A program made the translations under genes and the position numbers. The notes beneath the pieces are model-generated. The model was given only the letters and a program-made list of their open reading frames with translations, was not told the DNA's origin and ran no database searches. Source: an uncultured Agathobacter sp. (GTDB lineage Bacteria; Bacillota; Clostridia; Lachnospirales; Lachnospiraceae). From it: 64,000 nucleotides of DNA. The DNA is taken from positions 131,675 through 195,674 of the forward strand of contig CAKRCS010000005.1 in assembly GCA_934307695.1 (NCBI GenBank). The letters run 5' to 3'. This document shows, in pieces, positions 26,633-36,974 of the stretch. Position 1 is the first letter of the stretch. Every line of letters starts with the position of its first letter.

Positions 26633-29554
26633 ATGAGTATTTATGATCTGAAGGCATATGAAGTGTTGGAGGATCGCGAGGTAAGAGATGTCAAATCCCG
26701 CGGTTATATTTTACGGCATAAGAAGAGTGGGGCAAGAGTTGCGATCCTGTCCAACGATGATGACAATAAGGTATTCTATATCGGGTTCCGGACAACACCG
26801 CAGGATGAGACCGGTGTGCCGCACATCATCGAGCATACCGTTCTTTGCGGTTCGGATAAGTTCCCGTTAAAGGATCCGTTTGTAGAGCTGGTAAAGGGTT
26901 CACTGAATACGTTCTTAAATGCGATGACGTATCCGGACAAGACTATGTACCCGATCGCAAGCTGCAACGATCAGGACTATAAGAACCTGATGGATGTTTA
27001 CATGGACGCTGTTTTTCATCCGAACATCACCAAGTACGAGGAAATCTTCAAGCAGGAGGGCTGGCACTACGAGCTTGAGAGCGAGGATGCTCCGCTTACG
27101 ATCAACGGTGTTGTATACAATGAGATGAAGGGGGCATATTCTTCGCCGGAGGAGGTGCTTGCAAATTATATTTTCAAGTCACTTTTCCCGGACAACACTT
27201 ACAGCCAAAATTCCGGCGGTAATCCGGCATATATTCCGACACTGACCTATCAGGAGTATCTGGCATTTTACCACAAGTATTATCATCCGGTGAACTCTTA
27301 CATTTATCTGTACGGCAATATGGATATCGAGGAGCGCCTTACATGGATGGATGAGGAGTATTTGAGCAAGTACGAGCAGATCGAGGTGGAGTCTGATATC
27401 CCAATGCAGAAGCCATTCGATAAGCCGAAGGATGTGGTTGCGGATTATTCGATCGCATCGGATGACCCGGAGGAGAACCAGACCTATCTTTCTTACAACC
27501 GTGTCATTGGCGAGTCTACTGATCCGGTATTGTACCGCGCATTCGATGTACTTGATTACGCGCTGTTCAGCGCGCCGGGAGCACCGGTCCGTCAGGCACT
27601 GATCGATGCGGGAATCGGTGATGATGTGTCCGGCTCCTTCGAGAGCGGCGTCAAGCAGCCGGTATTTTCCGTTATGGCAAAAAATGCAAACGCTTCCGAC
27701 AAGGAGCGCTTTGAGCAGATCATCCGTGGGACACTGGAGAAGCTGGTAACGGACGGAATCAACAAGGATGCGCTTTTGGCAGGAATCAACAGTGCAGAGT
27801 TCCGTTTCCGCGAGGCTGATTTCGGACAGTTTCCGAAGGGACTTTTATATGGACTTACCTGTATGGACAGCTGGCTGTTTGATGACAGAAAGCCGTTTAT
27901 CCATCTGGAGTGCTTAGATACCTTTGCATTTTTGAAGGAGCAGGTAAAGACCAACTATTTTGAGGAGCTGGTAAAGAAATATCTCCTCGACAACACACAC
28001 GGATCAATGGTCATGATCGTGCCGAAGCGCAACAAGAATACCGAGGAAGAAAATGCGCTCAAGGAAAAGCTTGCACAGTACAAGGCAAGCCTCTCCAAGG
28101 AGGAGCTGGCACAGCTTGTCGCAGATACTAAGAGCCTGAAGGCATATCAGGAGGAGCCGACTTCAGAGGAGGATATGAAGAAGATCCCGATGCTTTCCAG
28201 AAGCGATATGAAGAAGGAAGCAATGCCGTTCTCCAACGAGGAGACAACACTTGCGGGGACAAAGGTTGTCCTGCATGATGTGGATGCAAACGGAATCGAC
28301 TATATCGACTTTTTGTTTGAGGCGAAGGATGTTGCGGCAGAGGATATCGGGTATATGGCATTTTTATCCGGCGTGCTCGGCTATGTGGATACCAAGTCCT
28401 ACAAGTTTGCGGATCTTTCCAATGCAATCAACATCTACACCGGCGGAATCAATACCGGGGCGAGTGTGTACCCGAATGTGAAGAAGCAGGATGTGATCGA
28501 GGTCAAGTATGAGGTCAAGATCAAAGTCCTTGAGGAGAATTTAAAGGATGCGATGAATCTGTTCAACGAGATCATCCATTCTTCTGACTTTACCGACATC
28601 AAGCGTCTGACCGAGATCACTGCACAGACCAAGGCAAGATTGCAGTCTACCCTGAGCGGAACCGGTCATCGCGTGTCAACGATGCGTGCAATGTCATACT
28701 TCTCCAAGTATGCATATTATCAGGATGCAATGTACGGCGTGGAGTTCTACCGCGTGATCTGCGAGATCGAGAAGCTGTTAAAGGATGATCCGCAGAAGCT
28801 GGTTGCAAAATTAAAAGAGCTTTCCGACAAGCTTTTTGCAAAGAATCGTCTCATCGTAAGCTTTACTGCAAGCCGCGCAAGCTACGAGAAGGCAGCAGGT
28901 GAGCTTGCGGCTGCGATCAATCTGTTAAATGATAAGTCCGCTGTTGGAAAAGAAGCCGAGCTTCCGCTTACGAAGAAGAATGAGGGCTTTACGGATGCGT
29001 CACAGATCCAGTATGTTGCGCGTGCGGGAAGCTTTACGAAGCATGGACTTGCTTATCACGGTGCATTAAAAGTCCTTCGTCTGATCCTTGAGTATGATTA
29101 CATGTGGATCAATATCCGTGTAAAGGGTGGTGCATACGGATGTATGGCTGCATTCCTGCGCACCGGAGAGACGTATTTTGTTTCTTACCGCGATCCGAAC
29201 CTTGCCAAGACCAACGAGGTCTATGAGGGCATCCCGGAGTATGTAAAGAACTTTGATCCGGATGAGCGCGATATGACCAAGTATATCATCGGAACGTTCG
29301 GAAGCCTTGACACACCGCTCAACCCGGAGGCAAAGGGCTCAAGATCGATGGCTGCATATCTGGAGGATCTTACCTTTGAGGATGTACAGAGAGAGCGTGA
29401 TGAGATCCTTGCTGCGACGAAGGAGGATATCCGCGCACTTGCAGACCGCATCGAGGCAGTTCTTTCCGACGGCAATCTCTGCGTCATTGGCAATGAGAAC
29501 ATGATCCGCGAGGCAGCCGGTATGTTTGACAAGATCGAGAAGCTGTACGTTTAA
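26633..29554 (+). CDS. Presequence-protease-like M16C metallopeptidase
   Basis: This 973-residue zinc peptidase belongs to the M16C (PreP/insulinase) group that degrades peptides inside a closed chamber. The inverted zinc motif HIIEHTVLCGS (HxxEH) is at about residues 64-68, followed by the downstream Glu region VVYNEMKGAYSSPEEV. The long C-terminal half has the usual inactive repeats and the RYGAYG-like GGAYGCMAAF segment. There is no signal peptide, so it is cytoplasmic. Its single-gene transcript runs from after the csp terminator; era follows after 29 bp. Confidence 0.93.
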   Translation: MSIYDLKAYEVLEDREVRDVKSRGYILRHKKSGARVAILSNDDDNKVFYIGFRTTPQDETGVPHIIEHTVLCGSDKFPLKDPFVELVKGSLNTFLNAMTYPDKTMYPIASCNDQDYKNLMDVYMDAVFHPNITKYEEIFKQEGWHYELESEDAPLTINGVVYNEMKGAYSSPEEVLANYIFKSLFPDNTYSQNSGGNPAYIPTLTYQEYLAFYHKYYHPVNSYIYLYGNMDIEERLTWMDEEYLSKYEQIEVESDIPMQKPFDKPKDVVADYSIASDDPEENQTYLSYNRVIGESTDPVLYRAFDVLDYALFSAPGAPVRQALIDAGIGDDVSGSFESGVKQPVFSVMAKNANASDKERFEQIIRGTLEKLVTDGINKDALLAGINSAEFRFREADFGQFPKGLLYGLTCMDSWLFDDRKPFIHLECLDTFAFLKEQVKTNYFEELVKKYLLDNTHGSMVMIVPKRNKNTEEENALKEKLAQYKASLSKEELAQLVADTKSLKAYQEEPTSEEDMKKIPMLSRSDMKKEAMPFSNEETTLAGTKVVLHDVDANGIDYIDFLFEAKDVAAEDIGYMAFLSGVLGYVDTKSYKFADLSNAINIYTGGINTGASVYPNVKKQDVIEVKYEVKIKVLEENLKDAMNLFNEIIHSSDFTDIKRLTEITAQTKARLQSTLSGTGHRVSTMRAMSYFSKYAYYQDAMYGVEFYRVICEIEKLLKDDPQKLVAKLKELSDKLFAKNRLIVSFTASRASYEKAAGELAAAINLLNDKSAVGKEAELPLTKKNEGFTDASQIQYVARAGSFTKHGLAYHGALKVLRLILEYDYMWINIRVKGGAYGCMAAFLRTGETYFVSYRDPNLAKTNEVYEGIPEYVKNFDPDERDMTKYIIGTFGSLDTPLNPEAKGSRSMAAYLEDLTFEDVQRERDEILAATKEDIRALADRIEAVLSDGNLCVIGNENMIREAAGMFDKIEKLYV

Positions 29555-29583
29555 TTAAGATAGAAGATAACAGAGGAAAAAGA

Positions 29584-30489
29584 ATGAATGATAATTTTAA
29601 ATCCGGTTTTGTGACGATCATCGGACGCCCGAATGTCGGCAAGTCCACGCTGATGAACCGGCTGATCGGACAGAAGATTGCAATAACATCCAACAAACCG
29701 CAGACGACGCGCAACCGTATACAGACCGTGTATACGGATATGGAGCGCGGACAGATCGTGTTTTTGGACACGCCGGGAATCCACAAGGCGAAGAACAAGC
29801 TTGGAGAATACATGGTCAATGTGGCGGAAAAGACGCTCAATGAGGTGGATGTGATCCTGTGGCTGGTTGAGCCGACCAACTTTGTCGGTGCGGGCGAGCA
29901 GCATATCATCGAGCAGCTTAAAAAGGTTAAGACACCGGTGATCCTCGTCATCAACAAGGTAGATACCGTGGAGCATGACAAGGTGTTTGAGTACATCGAT
30001 ACCTACCGGAAGCTGTATGACTTTGACGAGATCATCCCGACCTCGGCGCTGCGCGGACAGAATACGCAGGATGTGATCGACACGATCTTTAAGTATCTGC
30101 CGTATGGTCCGCAGTTCTATGATGAGGATACGATCACGGATCAGCCGGAGCGCGCAATCTGTGCGGAGATCATCCGCGAGAAGGCACTTCACGCGTTAAA
30201 TGATGAGGTACCGCACGGCATCGCGGTTGCCATCGACCAGATGAAGTTCCGCAAGGGCGGCGGCATCGTGGACATCGATGCAACGATCGTTTGCGAGCGT
30301 GATTCCCACAAGGGCATCATCATCGGAAAACAGGGCGCGATGCTAAAGAAGATCGGTTCTAATGCGCGCTATGAGATGGAGAAAATGCTGGATGCACAGG
30401 TCAATCTCAAGCTCTGGGTAAAGGTTAAGAAGGACTGGAGAGACAGTGATTTCCTGATCAAAAACTTTGGATACCGCGAAGAGGATTAA
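29584..30489 (+). CDS. era: GTPase Era, ribosome assembly
   Basis: Era binds the 3' end of 16S rRNA and aids maturation of the 30S subunit. The 301 residues show G1 GRPNVGKST, G3 DTPGI, G4 NKVD, G5 TSAL, and a C-terminal KH domain with GIIIGKQGAMLKKIGSNAR. AGAGGAAAAAG precedes the ATG. The era, small gene, recO order is conserved in Clostridia. Confidence 0.98.
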   Translation: MNDNFKSGFVTIIGRPNVGKSTLMNRLIGQKIAITSNKPQTTRNRIQTVYTDMERGQIVFLDTPGIHKAKNKLGEYMVNVAEKTLNEVDVILWLVEPTNFVGAGEQHIIEQLKKVKTPVILVINKVDTVEHDKVFEYIDTYRKLYDFDEIIPTSALRGQNTQDVIDTIFKYLPYGPQFYDEDTITDQPERAICAEIIREKALHALNDEVPHGIAVAIDQMKFRKGGGIVDIDATIVCERDSHKGIIIGKQGAMLKKIGSNARYEMEKMLDAQVNLKLWVKVKKDWRDSDFLIKNFGYREED

Positions 30490-30583
30490 CCGGGAACAAA
30501 CTTCCATTTTTTGATAGGAATATGACCTTAGCCAAATGCAAATCCTAACAGTAAGATCGGTTTTAGGACTGGAGGATATGCAA

Positions 30584-30763
30584 ATGGAGAAATTCTGGGA
30601 AGCATTTTTGACCACAGGAAAAGTAACAGATTATTTAAAGTATAAAGGCACAATGGCAGAGGAGCAGACGAGGCAGACAAAGCAGGGAATGCACGCGGGA
30701 TATATGCCGGACAACTGCGAATTTGCAAAGGAATGGGAGAATAGGAAAGAGAGCGATGAGTGA
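30584..30763 (+). CDS. Small conserved protein between era and recO
   Basis: The 59-residue product starts MEKFWEAFLTTGKVTDYLKYKG and is hydrophilic with no motif of known activity. Small proteins at this same place, between era and recO, are common in Clostridia and include the YqzL type; resemblance here is mainly by position and the FWEAFLTTGKVTDYL start. ATG 30584 is chosen because GGAGGA lies seven bases upstream, while ATG 30578 is too close. Its end overlaps recO by 8 bp, which implies translational coupling. Confidence 0.75.
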   Translation: MEKFWEAFLTTGKVTDYLKYKGTMAEEQTRQTKQGMHAGYMPDNCEFAKEWENRKESDE

Positions 30764-31511
30764 GTCTGTCGTTTTGACAGGCATGGTGCTGAACGCCATG
30801 CCAATCAGTGACTATGACAAGCGAATAACGATCCTGACCAGGGAGCGGGGGAAGATAACGGCGTTTGCAAGGGGGGCGAGACGCCCCCAGAGCCAGCTCC
30901 TTGCCGCAACCAATCCGTTCTGCTTCGGAGAGTTTGAACTGTTCGAGGGAAAAAGTGCCTACAACCTTACCAAAGCAAGTATACATAATTATTTCCGGGA
31001 GCTTACGCTCGATGTTGAAGGGGCGTACACCGGATTTTATTTTTTGGAGTTCGCGGAGTATTTCTGTCAGGAGAACAACGACGAGAAGGAGATGCTTAAG
31101 CTTCTGTACCAGTCGCTCCGGGCGGTGGAGAGCCCGGCGTATGACAACCGGCTGGTGCGTGCGGTGTTTGAGCTGAAGGCGATGACAATAAACGGTGAGG
31201 GACCGCAGGTGTTTTCCTGTATGAGTTGCCACAAGAAGGATGCCTCGCTGGTAAGCTTTTCCATTCCAAGAGGCGGGATGCTCTGCGAGAACTGCGCGCA
31301 TACGCAAAAAGGCATCGCTGTGTGCAACTCCACCAGATACGCATTGCAGTACATCGTGTCGTCATCGGTCGAGAAACTGTTTTCCTTTAAGGTGTCCGAT
31401 GAGGTGGCAAAGGAGCTTTGCGAGATCGCAACGGCATATATTTCCCACTATGTGCGGCATACCTTCAAATCATTGCAGATAATTGCCGACGGGGCGACAT
31501 TTTTGACTTGA
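30756..31511 (+). CDS. recO: DNA repair protein RecO
   Basis: RecO anneals DNA and loads RecA with RecR during recombinational repair. The 251-residue protein has an N-terminal OB-fold (ESVVLTGMVLNAMPISDYDKRITILT, GARRPQSQL), a helical C-terminal domain, and the four-Cys zinc motif CMSCHKKDAS and CENC. The longer reading from 30723 is rejected, because MSESVVL at 30756 matches the family start. It overlaps the upstream small gene. Confidence 0.93.
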   Translation: MSESVVLTGMVLNAMPISDYDKRITILTRERGKITAFARGARRPQSQLLAATNPFCFGEFELFEGKSAYNLTKASIHNYFRELTLDVEGAYTGFYFLEFAEYFCQENNDEKEMLKLLYQSLRAVESPAYDNRLVRAVFELKAMTINGEGPQVFSCMSCHKKDASLVSFSIPRGGMLCENCAHTQKGIAVCNSTRYALQYIVSSSVEKLFSFKVSDEVAKELCEIATAYISHYVRHTFKSLQIIADGATFLT

Positions 31512-31570
31512 AGCGATACGGCGAAAAGTGTATAATAGCATGGATTCTTAAATGAAATGAGGAACAGAGT

Positions 31571-32389
31571 ATGAAGAGACAGATTACTGTTATGGCTGTC
31601 CTTGCATTTGCAGCAGGGCTTTTGACCGGCTGTGGGGATAAGTACGAGGCTGTTGACAGCACGGTATTTATCGAGAAGGACGGAAGCGTATTATCGACAG
31701 ATATTGAATCCTTCGATCCTGCAACTTATGATGAGAGTGGCTTAAAGTCATTTGTGGAAGAGACAATCGATGCGTATACCGCAGAGCATGGCAATGCTTC
31801 CGTTTCCTTGAAGGATCTGACCTTTGAGGAGGGGCAGGCGAAGCTTACGATCCAGTATGCGTCTGTTGCCGACTATACGGCTTTCAATGAGATCGAGCTG
31901 TTTTCCGGCAGTCTTGCCGAGGCGCTTGCCGCAGGGTATACGTTTGACGGCGAGTTCGCACAGATCAAGGATGATACCAAGACACTTTGCGATGCATCCG
32001 CTTTTTTGAATGGTGACGGCTACAAGGTGGTCATCATCAAGGCGAACACCAACGTACATGTAAACGGAAAGGTACAGTATGTTTCCGCAGACAATGTTGC
32101 GATGCTCGACACAAGCACTGTGTCCATTTCCAATGAGAATGGGGCAGACGATACGCTTGTGGCGGAGGACACTGAGACAGCGGATACGCAGACGGAAGTG
32201 GTTGACGCAATGACGGACAGCCCAAGCGACGCGGACGAGGGAAGCGTTGGCGAGGACGATCTTTTGTTAGATGAAGAGGATACCGAGGTCGTTTTTGTCT
32301 TTGATGAGGACGATCAGAAGCGGGAGGATTCCGCTGTATCGGTAAACAGCAGCTATACCAACAAATACACATATATCATATACAAATAA
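31571..32389 (+). CDS. Putative lipoprotein with acidic tail
   Basis: A lipoprotein signal is visible: MKRQ, hydrophobic core, lipobox LLTGC, so the acylated Cys is near residue 21. About 170 residues of unassigned domain follow ([26 protein letters not shown]), then a strongly acidic, Asp/Glu/Thr-rich segment at about 190-250. There is a plausible promoter TATAAT near 31530. It lies between recO and glyS, but I see no functional link. Extracytoplasmic location is well supported; function is unknown. Confidence 0.75.
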   Translation: MKRQITVMAVLAFAAGLLTGCGDKYEAVDSTVFIEKDGSVLSTDIESFDPATYDESGLKSFVEETIDAYTAEHGNASVSLKDLTFEEGQAKLTIQYASVADYTAFNEIELFSGSLAEALAAGYTFDGEFAQIKDDTKTLCDASAFLNGDGYKVVIIKANTNVHVNGKVQYVSADNVAMLDTSTVSISNENGADDTLVAEDTETADTQTEVVDAMTDSPSDADEGSVGEDDLLLDEEDTEVVFVFDEDDQKREDSAVSVNSSYTNKYTYIIYK

Positions 32390-32411
32390 TAAGAAGGCGA
32401 GGAAAAGTGTT

Positions 32412-33800
32412 ATGGAAAAGACAATGGACAAAATTGTTCAGGTAGCAAAGGCGAGAGGTTTTGTATATCCGGGATCTGAGATCTACGGTGGTCTTGCAAA
32501 TACATGGGATTACGGAAATCTCGGCGTAGAGCTGAAGAACAACGTTAAGCGCGCATGGTGGAAGAAGTTCATTCAGGAGAATCCATATAATGTCGGCGTG
32601 GATTGTGCAATCCTTATGAACCCGCAGACCTGGGTGGCATCCGGACATCTCGGAGGCTTTTCTGATCCTCTTATGGACTGCAAGGAGTGTCATGAGCGTT
32701 TCCGTGCAGACAAGCTGATCGAGGACTATGCGGATGAGAATTCCATCGACCTTGGCGGTTCTGTCGACGGCTGGAGCAATGAGCAGATGGTGAACTTTAT
32801 TGAGGAGCATCATGTATGCTGTCCATCCTGCGGCAAGCACAATTTTACAGATATCCGTCAGTTCAACCTGATGTTTAAGACCTTCCAGGGTGTTACCGAG
32901 GATGCAAAGAATACCGTATATCTCCGTCCGGAGACCGCACAGGGAATCTTTGTCAACTTCAAGAACGTACAGCGTACTTCCAGAAAGAAGATTCCGTTTG
33001 GTATTGGTCAGATCGGAAAGTCCTTCCGTAATGAGATCACACCGGGTAACTTTACATTCCGTACCAGAGAGTTTGAGCAGATGGAGCTTGAGTTCTTCTG
33101 CGAGCCGGGAACCGATCTGGACTGGTTTCAGTATTGGAGAGGCTTCTGCCGTGACTGGCTGCTTTCCCTCGGCATCAAGGAGGATGAGATGAGACTCCGC
33201 GATCACTCTCCGGAGGAGCTTTGCTTCTATTCTAAGGGAACAACCGATATCGAGTTCTTATTCCCGTTCGGCTGGGGTGAGCTCTGGGGCATTGCAGACC
33301 GTACCGATTACGATCTTACCCAGCATCAGAACACATCCGGTCAGGATATGTCTTACTTTGATGACACCAAGAACGAAAAATATATCCCGTACGTTATCGA
33401 GCCTTCACTCGGTGCTGACCGTGTCGTACTGGCATTCATCTGTGCAGCTTACGATGAGGAGGAGCTTGAGGGCGGCGATGTCCGTACCGTATTCCACTTC
33501 CATCCGGCACTTGCACCGGTTAAGATCGGTGTGCTTCCGCTTTCTAAGAAGCTGAATGAGGGCGCAGAAAAGATCTTTACCCAGCTGTCTAAGACCTACA
33601 ACTGCGAGTTTGACGACAGAGGAACGATTGGAAAGCGTTACCGCCGTCAGGATGAGATCGGTACACCATTCTGCATTACCTACGATTTCGATTCCGAGGA
33701 GGATCACGCAGTTACCGTCCGTGACCGTGATACCATGCAGCAGGAGCGTGTCAAGATCGAGGAGCTTGAGGCATACTTTGCAAAGAAGTTTGAGTTTTAA
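32412..33800 (+). CDS. glyS: Glycyl-tRNA synthetase (single-chain type)
   Basis: This charges tRNA-Gly. The 462-residue protein is the single-chain class II enzyme rather than the alpha/beta form. Evidence is the N-terminal [26 protein letters not shown] zinc-like pair, motif 2 [25 protein letters not shown], and motif 3 [21 protein letters not shown], with a C-terminal anticodon domain ([14 protein letters not shown] segment, [17 protein letters not shown]). The gene symbol follows the bacterial usage glyS or glyQS. No T-box precedes it. A terminator follows. Confidence 0.97.
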   Translation: MEKTMDKIVQVAKARGFVYPGSEIYGGLANTWDYGNLGVELKNNVKRAWWKKFIQENPYNVGVDCAILMNPQTWVASGHLGGFSDPLMDCKECHERFRADKLIEDYADENSIDLGGSVDGWSNEQMVNFIEEHHVCCPSCGKHNFTDIRQFNLMFKTFQGVTEDAKNTVYLRPETAQGIFVNFKNVQRTSRKKIPFGIGQIGKSFRNEITPGNFTFRTREFEQMELEFFCEPGTDLDWFQYWRGFCRDWLLSLGIKEDEMRLRDHSPEELCFYSKGTTDIEFLFPFGWGELWGIADRTDYDLTQHQNTSGQDMSYFDDTKNEKYIPYVIEPSLGADRVVLAFICAAYDEEELEGGDVRTVFHFHPALAPVKIGVLPLSKKLNEGAEKIFTQLSKTYNCEFDDRGTIGKRYRRQDEIGTPFCITYDFDSEEDHAVTVRDRDTMQQERVKIEELEAYFAKKFEF

Positions 33801-33828
33801 TTAAAATGCAATCTGCATGAGACAGAAG

Positions 33829-33869
33829 GCGGGGCACTACACCTAAGGGGTGTGATGTCCTGCTTTTTT
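33829..33869 (+). terminator. Rho-independent terminator after glyS
   Basis: GCGGGGCACTACACC pairs imperfectly with GGTGTGATGTCCTGC (G-T pairs included), followed by TTTTTT. Confidence 0.8.
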
Positions 33870-33990
33870 CACATTATAGGAAATTCCTTTATAGGAAAAT
33901 ACAATACGGGGAATCCTGCCCGCTGTTATATTTGGCAAAAGCGAAATGGTAATTTGTGCATGTTTTACAATATCCTTACAGGGGGGATAT

Positions 33991-34113
33991 ATGTTATACT
34001 TATTATGCATACAGATTATATCTGCGGTGGAATTGTCAACTGCGCTCGGAATTGAAGCGCAGGCGACGATCGATGATATCCGCAAGGCTGTAAGCTGCCA
34101 TGGAGGGTGGTAA
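33991..34113 (+). CDS. Possible 40-codon small protein
   Basis: An open frame reads MLYLLCIQIISAVEL at the start and ends AVSCHGGW. A GGGGGG site is four bases upstream of its ATG, and it ends 24 bp before the oxidoreductase gene. It may be a real small protein, a leader, or the decayed end of a larger gene. No family is recognised. The rest of the 336-bp gap 33801-34136 shows only the glyS terminator and TTTATAGGAAA-type inverted repeats near 33880. Confidence 0.3.
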   Translation: MLYLLCIQIISAVELSTALGIEAQATIDDIRKAVSCHGGW

Positions 34114-34136
34114 TTATTTATTTAAAGGAGTATAAA

Positions 34137-36965
34137 ATGAGAGAGGACAAGTACACAAATTTTGAAGATTATTCAAAATGGGCTGCAAATCACAAGAATG
34201 ATAAGGCGCCAAGCGACAAGATCATCAAGCTTGGAAGAAAAATCACAGATGTAGCCGGACACATTTTTGGTGGTGTAAAGGTGGAGGACCCGGAATACTG
34301 GGGACTTGCCGAGATCGTCACCGAGGAGATGGCAGAGGTCGGACTGACCATGAAAAAGCGTGTACACTACACGTTTGGCGAGCTTTGCAAAATGAATCCG
34401 GATAAGGTGGAGAGGCTTGGAACCGAGGGCTTCCAGAAGCTTTTGGATGAGATGAGCTACATTGGACTTTTGGAGTACGATTACGGATATCACTACGATC
34501 ACAACGGACGTACCGCTCCACAGTCTGAGAGAAGATATACACTTCCGATGTTCGTGCCGGGTTCTGCCGAGCTGTTTAACATGGAAGAGCTTCCGGATAA
34601 GAGCAATCCGCGTCTGAAGGATCATTCGGATGTCGCATCTTTCTTTGAGCGTATGACATTTATTCCGCTTGCCGGAATTACACAGATGGTTCCTCCGGGA
34701 GGTGCCGGAGTCGGAATGCATGTTATTCCGGTTGAGAAGGCAATCTCTATGGAGAACGAAGCCATCGATATCGAGAAGCTGTCGTACTGGTTAAGCAAGT
34801 ACGAGGGCAAGATCGGTGTTGGACGCTGCTCCTGCCGTGCTTCCAGAAAAGCGATCGGTGACGGCTGTGCAGATGATGATTTCGGATGGTGCATCGGTGT
34901 CGGCGATTTCGCGGACTACTGCCGTGAGACCGGTAAGGGACACGATATCACCAAAGAGGAAGCACTTGCAATCTTACAGAGAGCCGAGGAGAACGGTTTT
35001 GTACACCAGATCACCAATATTGACGGTGAGAACAAGATCTTTGGTATCTGTAACTGTAACGTGGAGATCTGTAATGCGCTGCGTACCTCACAGCTGTTCA
35101 ACACTCCGAATATGTCACGTTCTGCGTATGTTGCACACGTTGACAAGGAGAAGTGCGTTGCCTGCGGCCGCTGTGTAGAGTATTGCCCAGCCGGTGCTAC
35201 AAGGCTTGGACAGAAGCTGTGCGACAAGGAAGGCAAGGAGATCCAGTACCCAAGACAGGAGCTTCCGGATGCAACCAAGTGGGGTGAGGACAAGTGGGAT
35301 TACAATTACCGCGACAACAACCGCATCAACACCCACAAGACCGGTACTGCTCCATGTAAGACCGCATGCCCGGCACATATCGCTGTCCAGGGTTACTTGA
35401 AGCTGGCTTCCCAGGGAAGATATCAGGATGCACTTGCTCTTATCAAGAAGCAGAATCCATTCCCGGCAATCTGCGGACGTGTATGTAACAGACGCTGCGA
35501 GGATGCATGTACAAGAGCGACCATCGATCAGGCTATCGCGATCGATGCAGTTAAGAAGTTTATCGCTGAGCAGGATCTGAACGCTGAGACAAGATATATT
35601 CCGCCGACAGTCATCCCGGCAAGTATCCACATGGATCACTTTGACGAGAAGATCGCGATCATCGGTGGAGGTCCGGCTGGACTTACCGCAGCATTCTATC
35701 TTGCAGAAAAAGGCTATCGCCCAACCGTATTTGAGAAGAACGAGTATGCCGGCGGTATGCTCCGCTATGGTATCCCATCCTACAAGCTTGAGAAGAATGT
35801 GATCGATGCCGAGATTGATGTTATGCGCCAGATGGGTGTTGAAATCAAGACTGGTATTGAGGTTGGAAAAGATATTACGATCGATTTCCTCCGCAAGCAG
35901 GGCTATAAGGCATTTTATATTGCAATCGGATGCAGCGCAGGACGCCGTCCGGGAATCCCGAATGACAACGCAGAGGGAACTTTTACCGCGATCGATTATC
36001 TGCATGAGGCGAACTGCGGCGGTGTTGAATATACCGGCCGTGTGGTTGTGATTGGTGGTGGAAACGTTGCAATCGATGCTGCAAGAGTTTCTTCAAGAAA
36101 CGGTGCTTCCGAGATCACCCAGCTTTGCTTAGAGTCTGAGGCTGATATGCCGGCTTCCAAGGAAGAGGTATTAGAGGCAGCAGAGGATGGCGTAAAGATC
36201 AAGTGCGGATGGGGACCGAAGGAAGTCCTTGTAACGGATGGCAAGGTTTCCGGAATCGTATTTAAGAGATGCTTATCTGTTAAGAATACAGAGGGACGTT
36301 TCGCGCCGGTCTATGATGAGAATGAGACGATCACAATCGAATGTGACCGCGTGATCTTTGCAGTCGGACAGGCTTCTGTTTGGGGAGATCTCGTAACGAA
36401 CGAGAAGCTTGAGTTCAACGGACCGGCAGTTGTTGCTGACAAGCTTACATACCAGACCACCCAGCCGGATATCTTTGTCGGCGGTGATGTGTATACAGGA
36501 CCGAAGTTTGCGATCGATGCGATTGCAGCAGGAAAGATCGCTGCAGAATCCCTGCACCGCTATGTGCATGACGCACACATGAAGATTGGACGTAACCGTT
36601 GGGAGTTCACCGAGCTTGACAAGTACAATATCTCTGTGCCAAGCTACGACAATTCTTCCCGTCAGGAGGCTGGCGTGGACGATACCGTTCCGGCAAACTC
36701 CTTTAAGGATGCCCACCGCACGCTGACCGAGGCACAGGTTAAGATCGAGACTGCCCGCTGCTTAGGCTGTGGTGCTACGATCGTTGATCCGAATAAGTGT
36801 ATCGGCTGCGGTGTATGTACGACAAAGTGTGCGTTTGATGCGATCACCCTCCACCGCGATCATCCGGAATGCTCTAAGATGGTGGTTGCCGAGGATAAGT
36901 TTAAGGCAATCCTCCCTTACCAGTTAAAGCGCGCCGGAAAGATTTTATTACACAAAAAGAACTAA
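34137..36965 (+). CDS. Large FAD-dependent, 4Fe-4S oxidoreductase (GltD-like)
   Basis: This 942-residue fusion has four parts. An N-terminal domain of about 320 residues has Cys-rich CSCR and CNCNVEIC motifs. A ferredoxin-like cluster site CVACGRCVEYCPAG lies near residue 345. A glutamate-synthase-small-subunit-like core of about 420-870 has CKTACPAHIAVQGY, CGRVCNRRCEDAC, FAD site IAIIGGGPAGLTAAFYLAEKG and NAD(P) site VVVIGGGNVAIDAA. A C-terminal ferredoxin-like site CIGCGVCTTKCAFDA completes it. It moves electrons between NAD(P)H and a partner, but the partner is not visible. Start at 34137 has AAAGGAG. It is followed by hypA with 9 bp between, which hints at a nickel-enzyme or hydrogenase link. 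Confidence 0.85.
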   Translation: MREDKYTNFEDYSKWAANHKNDKAPSDKIIKLGRKITDVAGHIFGGVKVEDPEYWGLAEIVTEEMAEVGLTMKKRVHYTFGELCKMNPDKVERLGTEGFQKLLDEMSYIGLLEYDYGYHYDHNGRTAPQSERRYTLPMFVPGSAELFNMEELPDKSNPRLKDHSDVASFFERMTFIPLAGITQMVPPGGAGVGMHVIPVEKAISMENEAIDIEKLSYWLSKYEGKIGVGRCSCRASRKAIGDGCADDDFGWCIGVGDFADYCRETGKGHDITKEEALAILQRAEENGFVHQITNIDGENKIFGICNCNVEICNALRTSQLFNTPNMSRSAYVAHVDKEKCVACGRCVEYCPAGATRLGQKLCDKEGKEIQYPRQELPDATKWGEDKWDYNYRDNNRINTHKTGTAPCKTACPAHIAVQGYLKLASQGRYQDALALIKKQNPFPAICGRVCNRRCEDACTRATIDQAIAIDAVKKFIAEQDLNAETRYIPPTVIPASIHMDHFDEKIAIIGGGPAGLTAAFYLAEKGYRPTVFEKNEYAGGMLRYGIPSYKLEKNVIDAEIDVMRQMGVEIKTGIEVGKDITIDFLRKQGYKAFYIAIGCSAGRRPGIPNDNAEGTFTAIDYLHEANCGGVEYTGRVVVIGGGNVAIDAARVSSRNGASEITQLCLESEADMPASKEEVLEAAEDGVKIKCGWGPKEVLVTDGKVSGIVFKRCLSVKNTEGRFAPVYDENETITIECDRVIFAVGQASVWGDLVTNEKLEFNGPAVVADKLTYQTTQPDIFVGGDVYTGPKFAIDAIAAGKIAAESLHRYVHDAHMKIGRNRWEFTELDKYNISVPSYDNSSRQEAGVDDTVPANSFKDAHRTLTEAQVKIETARCLGCGATIVDPNKCIGCGVCTTKCAFDAITLHRDHPECSKMVVAEDKFKAILPYQLKRAGKILLHKKN

Positions 36966-36974
36966 GGGGGAATC

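Noticed and set aside
34107..34136. Upstream start for the FAD oxidoreductase
   Set aside because: The ribosome site AAAGGAG lies between it and the ATG at 34137, which matches the expected start.
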